64,000 nucleotides of DNA from Prorocentrum cordatum (GCA_963575745.1 CAUYUJ010003447.1:645728-709727), one strand, 5' to 3'. Positions 29,812 to 39,556 are shown, counted from the stretch's first letter. Made by a program: numbers and translations. Notes: a model not told the origin generated them from the letters alone.

Positions 29812-29998
29812 GGGCTCCGTGTGGGATGCCTCGGCGCTCGACCGCCCATCCGCACCGCCTCGCCGACAGGATCGTGATGGCCCGCCTCGCCCCAGAGCGT
29901 GCGGATGGGCCGTCGGGGGGCTACGCCCATGTCTATCGGCGACGCATCGCGGATTCCATGTCGATGTTTCCACCTCTGAGCCAGCTCCCCGTCGGTCT
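29812..29998 (+). repeat. dispersed element family E, copy E1
   Basis: CGACCGCCCATCCGCACCG, GAGCGTGCGGATGGG, then CTATCGGCGACGCATCGCGG and TGTCGATGTTTCC. This order of blocks is shared with E2-E4. No clear TIR. Confidence 0.68.
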
Positions 29999-29999
29999 G

Positions 30000-30504
30000 C
30001 TCCAATCGATTTCGATTGATCGATCGTTGAATTATCGATTGATCGCGACACGACTACTTAACGAAATATGAATGTAAGGATGGTTCGATGGTCAGAAACG
30101 CAGCAGCCTTCATGTGCATGCTTTTAATGCAGAGAGTGCTTACCTTCTTCACTGAACTTCCCCGTGGGGATGAATCCTTTCGTTTTACACATGGGCGTGC
30201 TTCCGTATATTCCACGTGATATTTCGCGTTTCTCCCATTCAGAACCTTAGTTTTTCATGCGAGCTTGTGTGGATGTGTATGTGTGTTGTCCATGTTAGCG
30301 CGCCTTTTCTTGTCCGCATGGATGTGCTTGTTTCTCCTGACCAGAGCTATCGTCGATATTACCAGGTGTTTGTGATTTTGTGTTGGGTTTCCATGGTCCC
30401 TTAGATAGCCCGGGATTGGCCGCTAAGCCCGAACCCCCTTTCCCGGGCATTCGATAGTAATTCATGGGTGTCTTTTATGTCTTCGAATTTCGTCTTTTGA
30501 GTGC
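30000..30504. other. AT-richer stretch, no feature
   Basis: Lower GC than the surroundings. No repeat partner or coding segment seen. Confidence 0.35.
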
Positions 30505-30665
30505 ACTTGCGTGCGCCAGCTTCTTGTAGTCAATAAGAGAGCGACGATTTGTAGCGCCGAGTTAGCGTCGATTATCGTCAGTTTGGCCTTGATCAGCGTC
30601 GTCAGCGTCGATTCGCGGAAGCCAGCCAGATGGCATGGGAGGCCCCCGCGAGTTGCCACAGAATT
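30505..30665. repeat. dispersed segment P, copy 2
   Basis: TAGCGTCGATTATCGTCAG, AGATGGCATGGGAGG and neighbours, in the order of 10490-10700. Confidence 0.5.
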
Positions 30666-30946
30666 GTCCTGCCCTGGACCGCCGAAGCGGCGCCCCTTCT
30701 CTCGGACGGGGCTCGGACGAGGACCGATCCGTTCCGGAGCGTTCCGGAACGCTCTCAGAGCGCCCCAGAACGCTCTGAGAAGGCCGCGGCGCCCCAGACA
30801 TCCTCCAGAGCCTACGGATTTCGGATAAATTGCATTTTATTCCCACCCGAATTTCACTATCCTCGTCAAGCCCTCGTCTTACTTGGCGGCGCGCAGAGGG
30901 GGGTCAGGGGGAACGGGGGAAGGCTTCCCAGAAGCGCCCCTGTTTC

Positions 30947-31030
30947 TCAGAAGACGTGTGCCTTGCCTGCAGATGTAAGGCCAGCGCCTTCTAACATGCA
31001 GCCTCCTTCTAAGAAGCCTTCCCCCCTAAC
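30947..31030 (-). CDS. candidate terminal exon joined across A10
   Basis: On the minus strand, after GCTTAAG| the frame reads VRGEGFLEGGCMLEGAGLTS, then AGKAHVF and TGA. The preceding minus-strand exon would end at ...RADCR (31195), before GT made by the A10 TSD. Frames agree (phase 0), and the joint duplicates an Arg-containing dipeptide. That upstream segment overlaps element J1, which lowers confidence. Confidence 0.3.
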   Translation of the reverse strand, partial: VRGEGFLEGGCMLEGAGLTSAGKAHVF

Positions 31031-31031
31031 C

Positions 31032-31193
31032 TTAAGCTAGGTCTGTCCCTTTACAGGGGGAATTTCCAAAAATAGTCAAAACATAGTCTGGGGACGATTT
31101 TTGTAGTATTTTCTCTGACAATTTGGAAGTATGTTTTGACTAGTCTTGGCGTTTCGTCCAAAATCCGCCTGTAGGAGGACATGCCCGACCTAA
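31032..31193 (-). mobile_element. TIR element family A, copy A10
   Basis: Ends TTAAGCTAGGTCTGTCCC and GGAGGACATGCCCGACCTAA. Flanks CCCTAACC and CCCTACAG are a decayed TSD. The C...C form gives GT...AG on the minus strand. Confidence 0.87.
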
Positions 31194-31198
31194 CCCTA

Positions 31199-31372
31199 CA
31201 GTCAGCCCGCAGAGTAAGGATGCGCGACCTTCCCAAGGGTACCCTCGCATCCTTGCCTCTTCGGTCTATCCTTCACCGCTCCCGTTGGCCGCGCCCCGCT
31301 CGGGGAAGCTTCGAAATGGGCATCCGAGGCCCCCGCATCCTTACCCCGCATCCTCACTCTACAAGTTGACTC
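31199..31372 (+). mobile_element. TIR element family J, copy J1
   Basis: AGTCAGCCCGCAGAGTAAGG at the left is inverted against CCTCACTCTACAAGTTGACT at the right. Interior CTTCCCAAGGGTA, CCGTTGGCCGCGCCCCGC and GAAGCTTCG shared with J2. Confidence 0.85.
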
Positions 31373-31566
31373 TGCCGCCCTCGTGCGCGCCGCCAGCTTG
31401 CACAGAACGGTCCGACCCTGGGCCGCCGAAGCAGCGCCCGCGGTCGGCCAGGCGCGGCGCCGAGGGCCCGCCGGCGGGGGCAGCCGCGGCGGAGGGGCAC
31501 GGGCAGGCGCCCCCGTCGGGGTGGCGGTGGGCGCCACGGCAGCGGTCGGGTATTGGGACCGATGCG

Positions 31567-31760
31567 TTGCCAGTGGCGGGCGTTTTCGCAATCCCAGAAT
31601 TTTTTGAGGGTCGAGGGCGACGTCGGGGTGGTGCGTCGTATTTCTGTTTCCCTGACTTATACATTGCCAGTGGCGGGCTGTGTCTCAATCCCAGGACTTT
31701 TTGAGGGTCGAGGGCGACGTCGGGGTGGTGCGTCGTATTTCTGGATCCCTGACTTCTTGG
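31567..31760 (+). repeat. 97-bp tandem duplication
   Basis: TTGCCAGTGGCGGGC starts units at 31567 and 31664. Both contain CAATCCCAG, TTTTTGAGGGTCGAGGGCGA and GGTGGTGCGTCGTATTTCTG with few changes. Confidence 0.94.
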
Positions 31761-31863
31761 GGAACACAGAAATTGTATACACGGAAGCGTTTGCAAGTTT
31801 CAGAGCAGGCCCAGAACATGCGTCGGTGTAAAGAGCTCGGTTCCCTAACTGGATACCCTAGCA

Positions 31864-32028
31864 TTTAGTCGGGCCTGTCCCTCTACAGGGGGGATTTTCA
31901 AACATGGTGAAACCATAGTCTTGGGACGGTTTTGTTTTTAAACCACTGTTGAATTCTTTTGGTGTATTGTTTGACTGTTTTTTATTTGTCGTACAAAATC
32001 CTTCTGTAGGGGGACATGCCCGACCTGA
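31864..32028 (+). mobile_element. TIR element family A, copy A11
   Basis: Ends TTTAGTCGGGCCTGTCCC and GGGGGACATGCCCGACCTGA. TSD weak (CCCTAGCA / TCCTCTCA). Confidence 0.87.
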
Positions 32029-32203
32029 TCCTCTCATTGAACTAAAGTTTCGTTTAAACTGTTCAAGAAGTGTTCTAAATTGTTCAAACATGTTTGTTTT
32101 ACATGTCTGAGACATGTCTGGAAATTCCTTCGCAGCAAGCTTCCTCTCCATTGGTCGACTTCCACAAGAGTGGCTGTGGGCGCAGGCTTCCGCTCAGTCA
32201 GTT

Positions 32204-32403
32204 TTGTTGAACCAACAGGGGGTTGAGCGACAAGAGGGTCGTTCAATAGATCTCGTGCAATGGATTTGTGGTGTTGCAATGAATTTGGGGCGTGCAACCA
32301 TCAGTTACAATACAATGCTACACATTTCTCATGTGCAATACATTTGCCATACAAATCTATTGCACCATCCCCTTTCAGCTGGCCCCCTCCTTGGGTCAAC
32401 CAA
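32204..32403 (+). mobile_element. TIR element family H, copy H1
   Basis: Left arm GTTGAACCAACAGGGGGTTG with AGCGACAAGAGGG, right arm CATCCCCTTTCAGCTGG with CCTTGGGTCAACC. The interior carries spaced GCAATA-type words (TGCAATGGATTTG, GTGCAATACATTTG). Copy H2 at 53518-53776. Confidence 0.78.
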
Positions 32404-32845
32404 AGTCAGGCATGCCGATGGCTCCCGGCTCTCGCCGAGCATAACCCCGGTCTCGACATCGGGTCAAGAGACCAGAGACTGTCAATTGTGGTCGTAACGT
32501 AGGGCGCTAGAAATGTCACACAGTTGTCCAAGTATGTGCAAGAGGGGACAACAAACACAAACAGACACATATAATCGTCGATCCCCACGAAAACATGGAA
32601 GATCTGGGAAGTTGAGGGGAAGACGAACATCGAGTACAGGTATCGAAACACATTGGGAATCACATGACTTGTGACTCTCTATTCGTGTGTGTGTGTGTTT
32701 GTATGTCCCTGGGCTCTTTGATTCAGGTGATCGCCTTGGCATGCCATTCTTCCAAGCGTATCATTCGCGCCTTCTCAAACATCATTTCGAAGCATGCAGC
32801 CGTCGAAGCTTCCTGTGTGGAGCGCCGGCCCCTCGGCCGGAAAGA
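32404..32845. other. unassigned sequence
   Basis: No coding segment. ATCGTCGA-CCCC-GAAAACAT (32573-32595) recurs at 38290-38312. Confidence 0.35.
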
Positions 32846-32849
32846 GGAG

Positions 32850-32935
32850 GGAGGAGGGAGAAGGAGGAGGAGGAGGAGGAGGAGGAGGAGGAGGAGGAGG
32901 AGGAGGAGGAGGAGGAGGAGGAGGAGGAGGGAGTT
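32850..32935 (+). repeat. GAG triplet tract
   Basis: Pure GGAGGA repeat over about 80 bp. Confidence 0.95.
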
Positions 32936-33051
32936 GCGCAGGGGGCACTGGCAGGCTCACCCCCCTGCGGCGCCGCACCCCCGCGGGCGGGCCTCCCGGC
33001 GGGAGGAGGGAGGGGGGACCGGGAGCCTCGAGGCGGGGGCCAATGCAGACG

Positions 33052-33211
33052 TTAGGTCGGGCGTGTCTTCCTACAGGCGCGGACTTTGGTCGCAAGATAA
33101 AAATGCAAACATATCAAAAATAGTCAAAAGAGTAACATCGCCCCCAGACTAAGAGGAACAAAAGCAACTATTTTTGAACATTCTTCCTGTAGAGGCACGT
33201 GCCCGACTCAA
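33052..33211 (+). mobile_element. TIR element family A, copy A12
   Basis: Ends TTAGGTCGGGCGTGTCTTCC and GAGGCACGTGCCCGACTCAA. Interior diverged. TSD decayed (TGCAGACG / CGCAACCG). Confidence 0.8.
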
Positions 33212-33399
33212 CGCAACCGGGGGTCAGTCAGAGCGCCAGATCTCGCAGGATCTTGCAGCGCCAGAGGCGCACTGACCCCTGGCTTGGCTGCGGGATCCTG
33301 CAGGATCTTGCAAGGTCTGACTGGTCCCGGTTTGCATTGACCCGGGTCAGTGGATCCCCGAGGGAGGGGGGAGTTTGGGTTTCCTTGTTTGCGTTCCTA

Positions 33400-33728
33400 G
33401 AGCGGTCGGTTCGCGTCGCGACCCTGTCGCCGGCGCTCAACGTTGAACGCAGCTGGCGAACCAGAGTCGGTCGATGCGGAACGATTTGACTTTTCGGGAA
33501 CGGCCGGTCGTTGAAGGTCGAACGCTCCACGCGGCATCAGAAGCCCACCCCGAAGTCGGCACGGCACGCACTTGCTGCCGGCGACCCAGAATCGGTCGAG
33601 GTGGAAGGATCTGGCGTTTGGGACGCGGCCGATCGTTCAGGTTGAACGACCCCTGCGGTGTCAGGAACCAACGCTGCGGTCGACACGACGCGAACCTCCT
33701 CCCGCAAAGCCGGGTCAGCGTTTCTTAA
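33400..33728 (+). repeat. tandem repeat, about 125-bp period
   Basis: CAGA-TCGGTCGA-G-GGAA starts units at 33462 and 33587. Each has CGGCCG-TCGTT-A-GTTGAACG and GCGG-ATCAG-A. A third partial unit is upstream. Confidence 0.75.
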
Positions 33729-33885
33729 CCAACTTGCCGGAAAGCTGACCCAGTTTGTTGAGCACGTTCACCTCTCCAGCGTCAACAACAAAAATGGGCA
33801 CCGGGTTGTTTGAAGAAATGTCCATGAAGTTGGTCCAGATTTGACGATCTTACTGATCATATGTTGGCTGCAGCGGGGTCTGTGT

Positions 33886-34034
33886 AGATGGGGTCGGTGG
33901 ATCGCGCCGCATCGCCGATGCATTGGGGATGCAACTCGATGTGGGACTCGATTTCCACCACGCTGGCGTCGCCGATGCGTCGCGGATGCGTCGCCTATGC
34001 ACAGGGATTTGGGCGCGATCCACCGACACCATCT
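33886..34034 (+). mobile_element. TIR element family F, copy F2
   Basis: Left arm AGATGGGGTCGGTGGATCGC and right arm GGCGCGATCCACCGACACCA, 149 bp, with ATCGCCGATGCATTGG inside. Confidence 0.82.
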
Positions 34035-34241
34035 CCTCGGTCCCCATATTCGAGGCCTCAGGAAAGCTCAGAGTTTCGAGTCGACGGGGCTCGAGATTGG
34101 AGGTTCTCGTTCGTGTTCGTTGTTTTGGGGTGGGGGTGGGGGGCTCGGGATGTTTTGTTCTTCACGCATGTGGTTGATGTTCGGTATTGGTGTCTGGTGT
34201 TGCTGTCTGCTCATGGTGCCTGTGGCTGGTTTGGATTAGTG

Positions 34242-34378
34242 TTAAGTCGGGAATCTTCAAAGAATAGTCAAACAATAGTCTGGGGACGACTTGCGGGTAT
34301 GTTTGAAGTTTTTTCTTGATTTGCTGTGGATATTTTTTTGGCCTCGCACATCCGCCTGTAGGGGGACATGCCCGACCA
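34242..34378 (+). mobile_element. family A, copy A13, internally deleted
   Basis: Starts TTAAGTCGGGAATCTTC, so the CCTGTCCCTCTACAGG block is missing. Right end CCGCCTGTAGGGGGACATGC then CCGACC. Confidence 0.85.
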
Positions 34379-34450
34379 CGTTGCTTCTGTTCCTCGTGCA
34401 TGCTCTCGGTGTACGTTGCGGGCTATCGTTCGTGGCGCGTGAGGCGAACG

Positions 34451-34613
34451 TTAAGTCGGGCCTGTCCCTCTACATGGGGGAATCTTCAAGAATAGTCAAC
34501 ACATAGTCTGGAGACGGTTTTTGTTGGTCTATGTTTGACTATGTTGGTGGATTGTTTGACTATCTTTTATTTTCCGCTCAAAATCCGCCTGTAGGGGGAC
34601 ATACCCGACCTAA
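34451..34613 (+). mobile_element. TIR element family A, copy A14
   Basis: Ends TTAAGTCGGGCCTGTCCC and GGGGGACATACCCGACCTAA. TSD GGCGAACG (34443-34450) and GGCCAACG (34614-34621). G...G form: donor AAC|GTTAAG, acceptor CCTAAG|GCCAAC. The frame REAN|ANVYYLCSW stays open across. Confidence 0.92.
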
Positions 34614-35068
34614 GGCCAACGTTTATTATTTGTGTAGCTGGTGGTGTCCATGTTGGAAGCATGTTCTTCACGTATGTTATGTTCGGTGGTGCTCGTTGCA
34701 TACGCTGGATGTGCGCCCTTGGCTTGACGGAACTTGTGTAAGTTTGTGGCGTCTCGTCGTTCTTCCTGTTCTTGGTGTCGTGTCTGTTCTGAATATCTCT
34801 GGACGGCGTGACTATGTACCTGCAGACGGCGTAACGCCGTGACCCCTCCATGGTGGGTTGTTTGTCAGCTACGCCGGCTCTTTATGCCCTCTTTACGCCA
34901 TGGTGCGTGTCTGTTTCGTACGCTTGGTGCGCACGGAGAAGGTGATCTTATAGTTCGTGTGTATGTTGCGAAGGCATATAATATACGCGAATCCTTGAGG
35001 CGTGTTGTGGTGGACGTGTCGTTGTTTTGCATATTAGGTGTGCGTCTGCTCTTCATTTTTAATCATGA

Positions 35069-35247
35069 TACAGTCGGGGCGCTGAAGAAGGAACCCTTTT
35101 CGTTGGGAAGGGGCTCGGTGTTCCTTGATTGTTTTACAGTTTGCCCTGGTTTTCTTTAGGTTTTCAATGGGAAGTCGAAGTTTAACTTATGGAAAACAGG
35201 GACCTCGTTCCTTATTTAGGGTTCCTTCGGTCAACGCCCCGACTGTA
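35069..35247 (+). mobile_element. TIR element family C, copy C2
   Basis: TACAGTCGGGGCGCTGAAGA and TCAACGCCCCGACTGTA. The best preserved C copy. TA at both ends. Confidence 0.9.
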
Positions 35248-35268
35248 TCGTTTCGTTTGTGTTCGTTA

Positions 35269-35425
35269 CGTCGTCATTCGTCAAAGACCCGAGGCGGAGA
35301 TCCAAGGGATCACTGGGACACCTGGGGCCCAGCGGCCGCGGCATGCCGTCGTCATTCGTCGAGTGCGCGAGGCGGGACTCCGAGGGCCCCGGGGATCACC
35401 GGGACACCTCGGGGCCCGCCGGCCG
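35269..35425 (+). repeat. 78-bp tandem duplication
   Basis: CGTCGTCATTCGTC starts units at 35269 and 35347, each continuing GATCAC-GGGACACCT-GGGGCCC and CGGCCGC-GCATGCC. Confidence 0.9.
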
Positions 35426-35524
35426 CAGCATGCCTGGCGTGCGGGGCGCGGCGGAAGCTGAACCTTTCGGGTGGGGAATCCCAGAGATGAAAAAATCAGG
35501 ACGGATTTTTTTCGCAATTTTCAG

Positions 35525-35640
35525 CCTCTAGGGGCCTTCGCTGGGCCTCGGGACCGTAAAACAATTATTCTGGATGGAAAACCAGTCCCGGGGAAAGGGT
35601 CGAGACTTCCGGGGACCCCGTACTCAAAAAATGACGACAT
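35525..35640 (-). repeat. dispersed segment R, copy 2 (inverted)
   Basis: Reverse complement shares GTACGGGGTCCCCGG, TTTCCCCGGGACTGG and ACGGTCCCGAGGCCC with 18930-19035. Confidence 0.65.
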
Positions 35641-35656
35641 CGGATCTTTGGAAATG

Positions 35657-35831
35657 CAGTCAACCCGCATAATAAGAATGGGTCACCTTCCCAAGGGTAT
35701 CCGTGCATTCTTGCCCCGTCGGGCCATCCTTGGCCACTGTCGTTGGCCGCGCCCCGCCCGAGAAGCTTCGCATTGGGCGTCCAAGGCCCTTGCTTCCTTA
35801 TCGCGCATCCGTCTGATACGGGCCGACTGTA
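35657..35831 (+). mobile_element. TIR element family J, copy J2
   Basis: CAGTCAACCCGCATAATAAG and CGTCTGATACGGGCCGACTG. Interior as in J1. It abuts D2. Confidence 0.83.
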
Positions 35832-35990
35832 AATGTCGCGGATTTCTTGCATGGCGCTGGACCCCCCTCCCTGTCGCGCGAACCGCGCCAGGGGCGGCGC
35901 CAGTGGCGCCGCCAGGGGGGGAGATGCAGATCCGCGCACCCTCCATCATTTTATGTTTGTGTCGTTCTTTGTTCCTCTGCCGCTTCTTGG
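35831..35990 (+). mobile_element. hairpin family D, copy D2
   Basis: ATGTCGCGGATTTCTTGCAT ... GGGGCGGCGCCAGTGGCGCC ... GATCCGCGCACCCTCCATCA, then TTATGTTTGTGTCGTTCTTT. Left end truncated at J2. Confidence 0.72.
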
Positions 35991-36225
35991 GTTGGCCTGT
36001 GACCAGACATCCGAAGGGGTATAGTCCAGCCGCTGCTGCGAGCAGAGGCCGCTTCGCAGGCCCGACGGAGGGCGAACAGGACGTCCCAAGACCTCGATGC
36101 TCGATCATCCATCCTCCCTCGTCCCCCCCCGTCCTCCGTCTCGATCCTCGTCTCTCCCTGGACCCTCCCTCCTCGGACCTCGAGTGTCTGCCCTGTTCGG
36201 CCCGCCTCCTGGTCCCTCGATCCTC

Positions 36226-36306
36226 CTCCTCCTCCTCCACCCCTCCTCCTCCTCCTCCTCCTCCTCCTCCTCCTCCTCCTCCTCCTCCTCCTCCTCCTCC
36301 TCCTCC
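36226..36306 (+). repeat. CTC triplet tract
   Basis: About 80 bp of CTC upstream of the candidate exon at 36394. Confidence 0.93.
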
Positions 36307-36393
36307 CGCGATCCTCCTCGTGGGCCCTCGGGGTCGGGGTGGGCGAGGGGGCGAGGTGGGCGCGAGGCGGCGCGCGTGGCCCTCCCATCGCAG

Positions 36394-36479
36394 GCTCGCG
36401 GGAAAGGGGACCGAGGTGGCGGACAAGGGCGAGAAGCCGGACGACGCTGAGGACACCCGGAGGGCGAGTCGGGCGGGTG
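36394..36479 (+). CDS. candidate internal exon, charged
   Basis: CCTCCCATCGCAG|G opens LAGKGTEVADKGEKPDDAED, then TRRASRAG, ending at GGGTG|GTAATG. The donor GTAATG belongs to the A15 TSD. Composition is hydrophilic and GC3-rich. The next exon is not identified. Confidence 0.45.
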
Positions 36480-36485
36480 GTAATG

Positions 36486-36647
36486 TGAAGTCGGGCTTGT
36501 CCCTCTACAGGAGGAATTATTCAACAACAGTCGAAGAGTCGTCTTGGGAGGCTTCTTTGACCATTTTTGGGGATTGTGTTTGCAGTATTTTTTGGTATCT
36601 TGGGTTTTTCGTCCAAGTCCCCCTGCAGGGGGACATGCCCGACCTAA
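36486..36647 (+). mobile_element. TIR element family A, copy A15
   Basis: Ends TGAAGTCGGGCTTGTCCC and GGGGGACATGCCCGACCTAA. Exact TSD TGGTAATG at 36478-36485 and 36648-36655. The left TSD supplies a GTAATG donor. Confidence 0.94.
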
Positions 36648-36649
36648 TG

Positions 36650-36775
36650 GTAATGGGGGGTGACCCAAATGGGGGGCTGGGAGCCAGCGCCTGTCCAAAA
36701 GGGGCCCTAAAGGGTCCCTTTAGGATTTTCTCCTTCACCCCCGTTCGGGCCACCCCCCATTTGCACCCGCTCGAC
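36650..36775 (+). mobile_element. possible family K element, copy K2 (decayed)
   Basis: TAATGGGGGGTGACCCAAAT, then GGGGGG on the left, and CCACCCCCCATTTGCACCCG on the right, with a CCCTAAAGGGTCCCTTTAGG palindrome inside. It lies directly against the right TSD of A15. Confidence 0.5.
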
Positions 36776-36833
36776 CGTGGAGAGGGCGAGGGGGGAGGGC
36801 GAGGACTTCGGCCTCTCAAAATGGGGCCGGGGT

Positions 36834-37016
36834 ATAGGTGGTGTCGCAGGGTCGCGCCACATCGTCGATGCATCGGGGATGCCGGCGCGATGCGGAGCCA
36901 GATTTTCTCGTCGCCGGCGTCGCCGATGCACCGCCGACGTCGCTGATGCATCGCCGATGCATCGCCGACGCATCGCCGATGCATTGGCGATGCGCCGCGC
37001 TCCTCCGACCCCATCT
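36834..37016 (+). mobile_element. TIR element family F, copy F3
   Basis: GGTCGCGCCACATCGTCGAT at the left and GCGATGCGCCGCGCTCCTCC, then GACCCCATCT, at the right. Dense CGATGCATCG inside. Confidence 0.8.
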
Positions 37017-37184
37017 GGTCGGAGCAGATCCAGGAGGCCTCTACAGGAGGAGACGGAGGAGTGAGTGAGATGGGGAGGACGTTTGGGCAGGTTGAGACAC
37101 CCCAGGGCGCCGAGGGCGCCCGTGGGGAGGGGGCAACGTCAGTGGGGGGGGATTTGCTTTGGAGGTGTCATGTTTTCGGGCGTT

Positions 37185-37296
37185 CTCCGAAGAAGAAAAA
37201 AACGCCATAAACATAAACTTTTGGCGCGCCGCGCGGATGTCTTGGATCTTCGCTGGACCCCCCCTACCTGGCGCGCGGAGCGCGCCAGGGACGGTA
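37185..37296 (+). mobile_element. hairpin family D, left half (D3)
   Basis: ATAAACATAAACTTTTGGCG, CGCGCGGATGTCTTGGATC and GCGCGCGGAGCGCGCCAGGG match D5. The right arm is replaced by E2. Confidence 0.75.
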
Positions 37297-37445
37297 GGCT
37301 CAGGGGGAACCGCATCGATCCCCAATCGCCCATTCGTCGCCGATGGGCGCCTGGTAATGAGTTCTCCCCGCGCAGGAGCATGCGAATTTCCGCTATATCG
37401 GGGTTCGCCGAGCCATCGGCGAATTGTCGCCGACTCCAGCTCAAT
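37297..37445 (+). repeat. dispersed element family E, copy E2
   Basis: TAGGCTCAGGGGGAACCGCA, CAATCGCCCATTCGTCG, CAGGAGCATGCGAATTTC and GCCATCGGCGAATTGTCG, in family order. Confidence 0.7.
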
Positions 37446-37924
37446 AGTCATGCGTTGCACTAGCGCTCTTAACGCGAGGCAGGCCTCACGGACTGGGGGG
37501 GCGTATTCACGTACGCGGCTGGGTGCATACATTGTGCTGTGGGTTCCCTCGGGTGCCCCCCTTCCTGCTGCGCCTCGCATGCTGCTTCGGCTTGTCACCG
37601 CCTGACTGCGCCTTCTTGTTCTCGTTCTCCCCTCTTTCCCCCCTCCCCCCTGTTCCCCACGTCCCTATCCTCGCGGCTGCCCCCCCCCCCCCTCCCCCGC
37701 GAGTGTTGTTGTCGACCCCCCATGTGTGGATCCAGCTTCTCCACGCCGCGCGAGCTGGGTCAGCCCGCGCGCTCGCCTGGTTGCCTCGACGCCAAGAAGT
37801 GGGCTTCAAAGGGGATGGAGAAGAAGGGCGCGCAACAGGCGAGGGACAACTGACGGCACAGAGACAAATGTTCGGAGGTCTGTGCGGCACAAGCTCGGCC
37901 GCGCATCATTGGAGCCATGTGTAC
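37446..37924. other. unassigned sequence
   Basis: C runs and frames of Cys/Pro/Ser composition. No supported feature. Confidence 0.3.
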
Positions 37925-38090
37925 CGTCGTAACTTCGTCTTCAGAGTGCACTAGCATCGACTAGCGTCTGGTAATCGTTGAGGTAGCGCGCTCCGGTTAG
38001 CGCCGACTTAGCCTCGTTGAGCCTCGACCATCGACGTTTTGCAAACAAACAACAAGATGGTATTGGAGATTTCCTTGAGTTGCTGCAGAA
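37925..38090. repeat. dispersed segment P, copy 3
   Basis: CATCGACTAGCGTCTGGTAA, GGTTAGCGCCGACTTAGC and AACAAGATGGTATTGGAG follow the order of the other P copies. Confidence 0.5.
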
Positions 38091-38323
38091 GCGTAAACAT
38101 TACACATAGGAAGTCCGAGCAACGGTGACAGCAATAGCACGAGGGACACCGACAGAGCACCACGGCGACCCGAGACAGCAGGCACGAGCTTGTCGAGGAG
38201 CAGGAGGACGGCCTGGACTCGGACGTCTGCCGTCACGAAGCAGATCGGTGTAAGTCAGGAGGGAAAATATCACACACAGAGACACAACTAATCGTCGACC
38301 CCCGAGAAAACATTGGAAAATAT

Positions 38324-38465
38324 GGAGCTCGGTGCTCCCTGATTGTTTCACAGCTTGCCCAATGGTTTTCCTTGGGCTTTCGACGGGAAGCCGAAGCTTC
38401 TCATTTATGGATACCAGGGGCCTCGTTCCTCATTTGAGGTTCCTTAGGTCAGCGCCCCGACTGTA
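38324..38465 (+). mobile_element. family C, copy C3, left end missing
   Basis: Begins GGAGCTCGGTGCTCCCTGAT inside the C interior and ends GTCAGCGCCCCGACTGTA. Confidence 0.82.
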
Positions 38466-38706
38466 TGCAAATAGGGTGGGGTTTTACTGGCTTCGCGACC
38501 CCATTTTCAGGCGGCCAGCCGACGTCAGGGCAGGGCGGGCTACGCAGTGGCCAGGGTATGGGAACGGGAGGGGAAGGGATGCTGCGCAGGGACCAGCGAA
38601 ACGGAGAAGGGAAGGGAAGGAGGGCTCCTCCGCGCCATCGTGCTAGCCCGCCTGTGCCGCAGAATGGAGGGAAGATGGAGGCGGAGGCATCACACTAGTA
38701 ACAAGA
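38466..38706. other. unassigned sequence
   Basis: Purine-rich GGAAGGGAAGG and GGAGGGAAGATGGAGG runs. No supported exon. Confidence 0.3.
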
Positions 38707-38897
38707 TCCTCCTCCTCCTCCTCCTCCTCCTCCTCCTTCTCCTCCTCCTCCCCCTCCTCCTCCTCCTCCTCCTCCTCCTCCTCCTCCTCCCCCTCCTCCT
38801 CCTCCCCCTTCTCCTCCTCCTCCTCCTCCTCCTCCTCCCTCCTCCTCCTCCTCCTCCTCCTCCTCCTCCTCCGCCTCCTCCTCCTCCTCCTCCCCCT
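38707..38897 (+). repeat. CTC triplet tract, 190 bp
   Basis: CTC with CCC and TTC interruptions. Confidence 0.95.
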
Positions 38898-38917
38898 CCC
38901 CCTCCTCCACCCTTGGG

Positions 38918-39109
38918 GTACGGAGATAAGACTTTCGGAGGTCCGCGCGGATTTCTTGGTTCGGCCCCGTTCCCCCCCCCAACCCCCATGGCGAGCGAAG
39001 CGCGCACACGGCAGTGCCAGAAGCACGGCCGGTGGGGCTTCGGCGCCGATCCGAGGAACCCGCTTCGGACCTAATCCAGTTTCTATGTCTACGCAGCTCT
39101 TTCTTGTAG
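38918..39109 (+). mobile_element. hairpin family D, copy D4, intron-like
   Basis: GGAGGTCCGCGCGGATTTCT at the left and CGGCGCCGATCCGAGGAACC, CTATGTCTACGCAGCTC at the right. The right end finishes in TTTCTTGTAG, an acceptor for the next exon. Confidence 0.75.
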
Positions 39110-39284
39110 AATTGAAGAGGAGGAGGAGGAGGAGGAGGAGGAGGAGGAGGAGGAGGAGGAGGAGGAGGAGGAGGGCCCCGAAGCACACGCGCAGGATGCG
39201 GTCAACGACCTGCTGGCGACGAGTGGGCCCAGAACCCCTCCAGGGAGCACTCACCCGCCCAGCACCCCCCCTTTCCGTCCAGGG
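39110..39284 (+). CDS. candidate exon with poly-Glu run
   Basis: After TTTCTTGTAG| the frame enters ATT and then about twenty Glu codons (GAG), followed by GPEAHAQDAVNDLLATSGPR and TPPGSTHPPSTPPFRPG to GGGAG|GTGGGC. The post-repeat part has the look of a real acidic linker. The GAG expansion would then be translated. Alternatively the GAG run is the intron pyrimidine tract of a minus-strand gene. Confidence 0.38.
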
Positions 39285-39292
39285 AGGTGGGC

Positions 39293-39556
39293 GGTGGGGA
39301 GGAGGGGGAGGAGGGGGAGGAGGAGGAGGAGGAGGAGGAGGAGGAGGAGGAGGAGGAGGAGGAGGCGGGGGGGGAGGAGAAGGCAGGCCAAGACGAGGAG
39401 GAGGAGGAGGAGTAAGAGGAGGCGGAGGAGGAGGAGGAGGAGTAAGAGGAGGCGAAGGAGGAGGAGGAGGAGGAGGAGGAGGAGGAGGAGGAGAAGGAGG
39501 CGGAGGAGGAGGATCAGGAGGAGGAGGAGGAGGAGGAGGAGGAGGAGGAGGAGAAG
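39293..39556 (+). repeat. GAG/GGA triplet tract, 260 bp
   Basis: Almost uninterrupted purine strand. Gly, Arg and Glu frames are repeat products. Confidence 0.95.

Larger units (their letters stand above)
34090..35060. repeat. GT-rich degenerate repeat zone
   Basis: TGTTCTTCACG-ATGT, GTGTTGGTGT-CG and related words recur at irregular spacing around elements A13 and A14. Open frames here are Val/Cys/Trp/Leu-rich and may be repeat products. Confidence 0.45.

Noticed and set aside
30505-30830. Coding exon at the shared CCGCCGAAGC-GCGCCC segment
   Set aside because: The same bases recur at 31420-31440 and sit in the dispersed P segment, so the frame is more likely repeat than gene.
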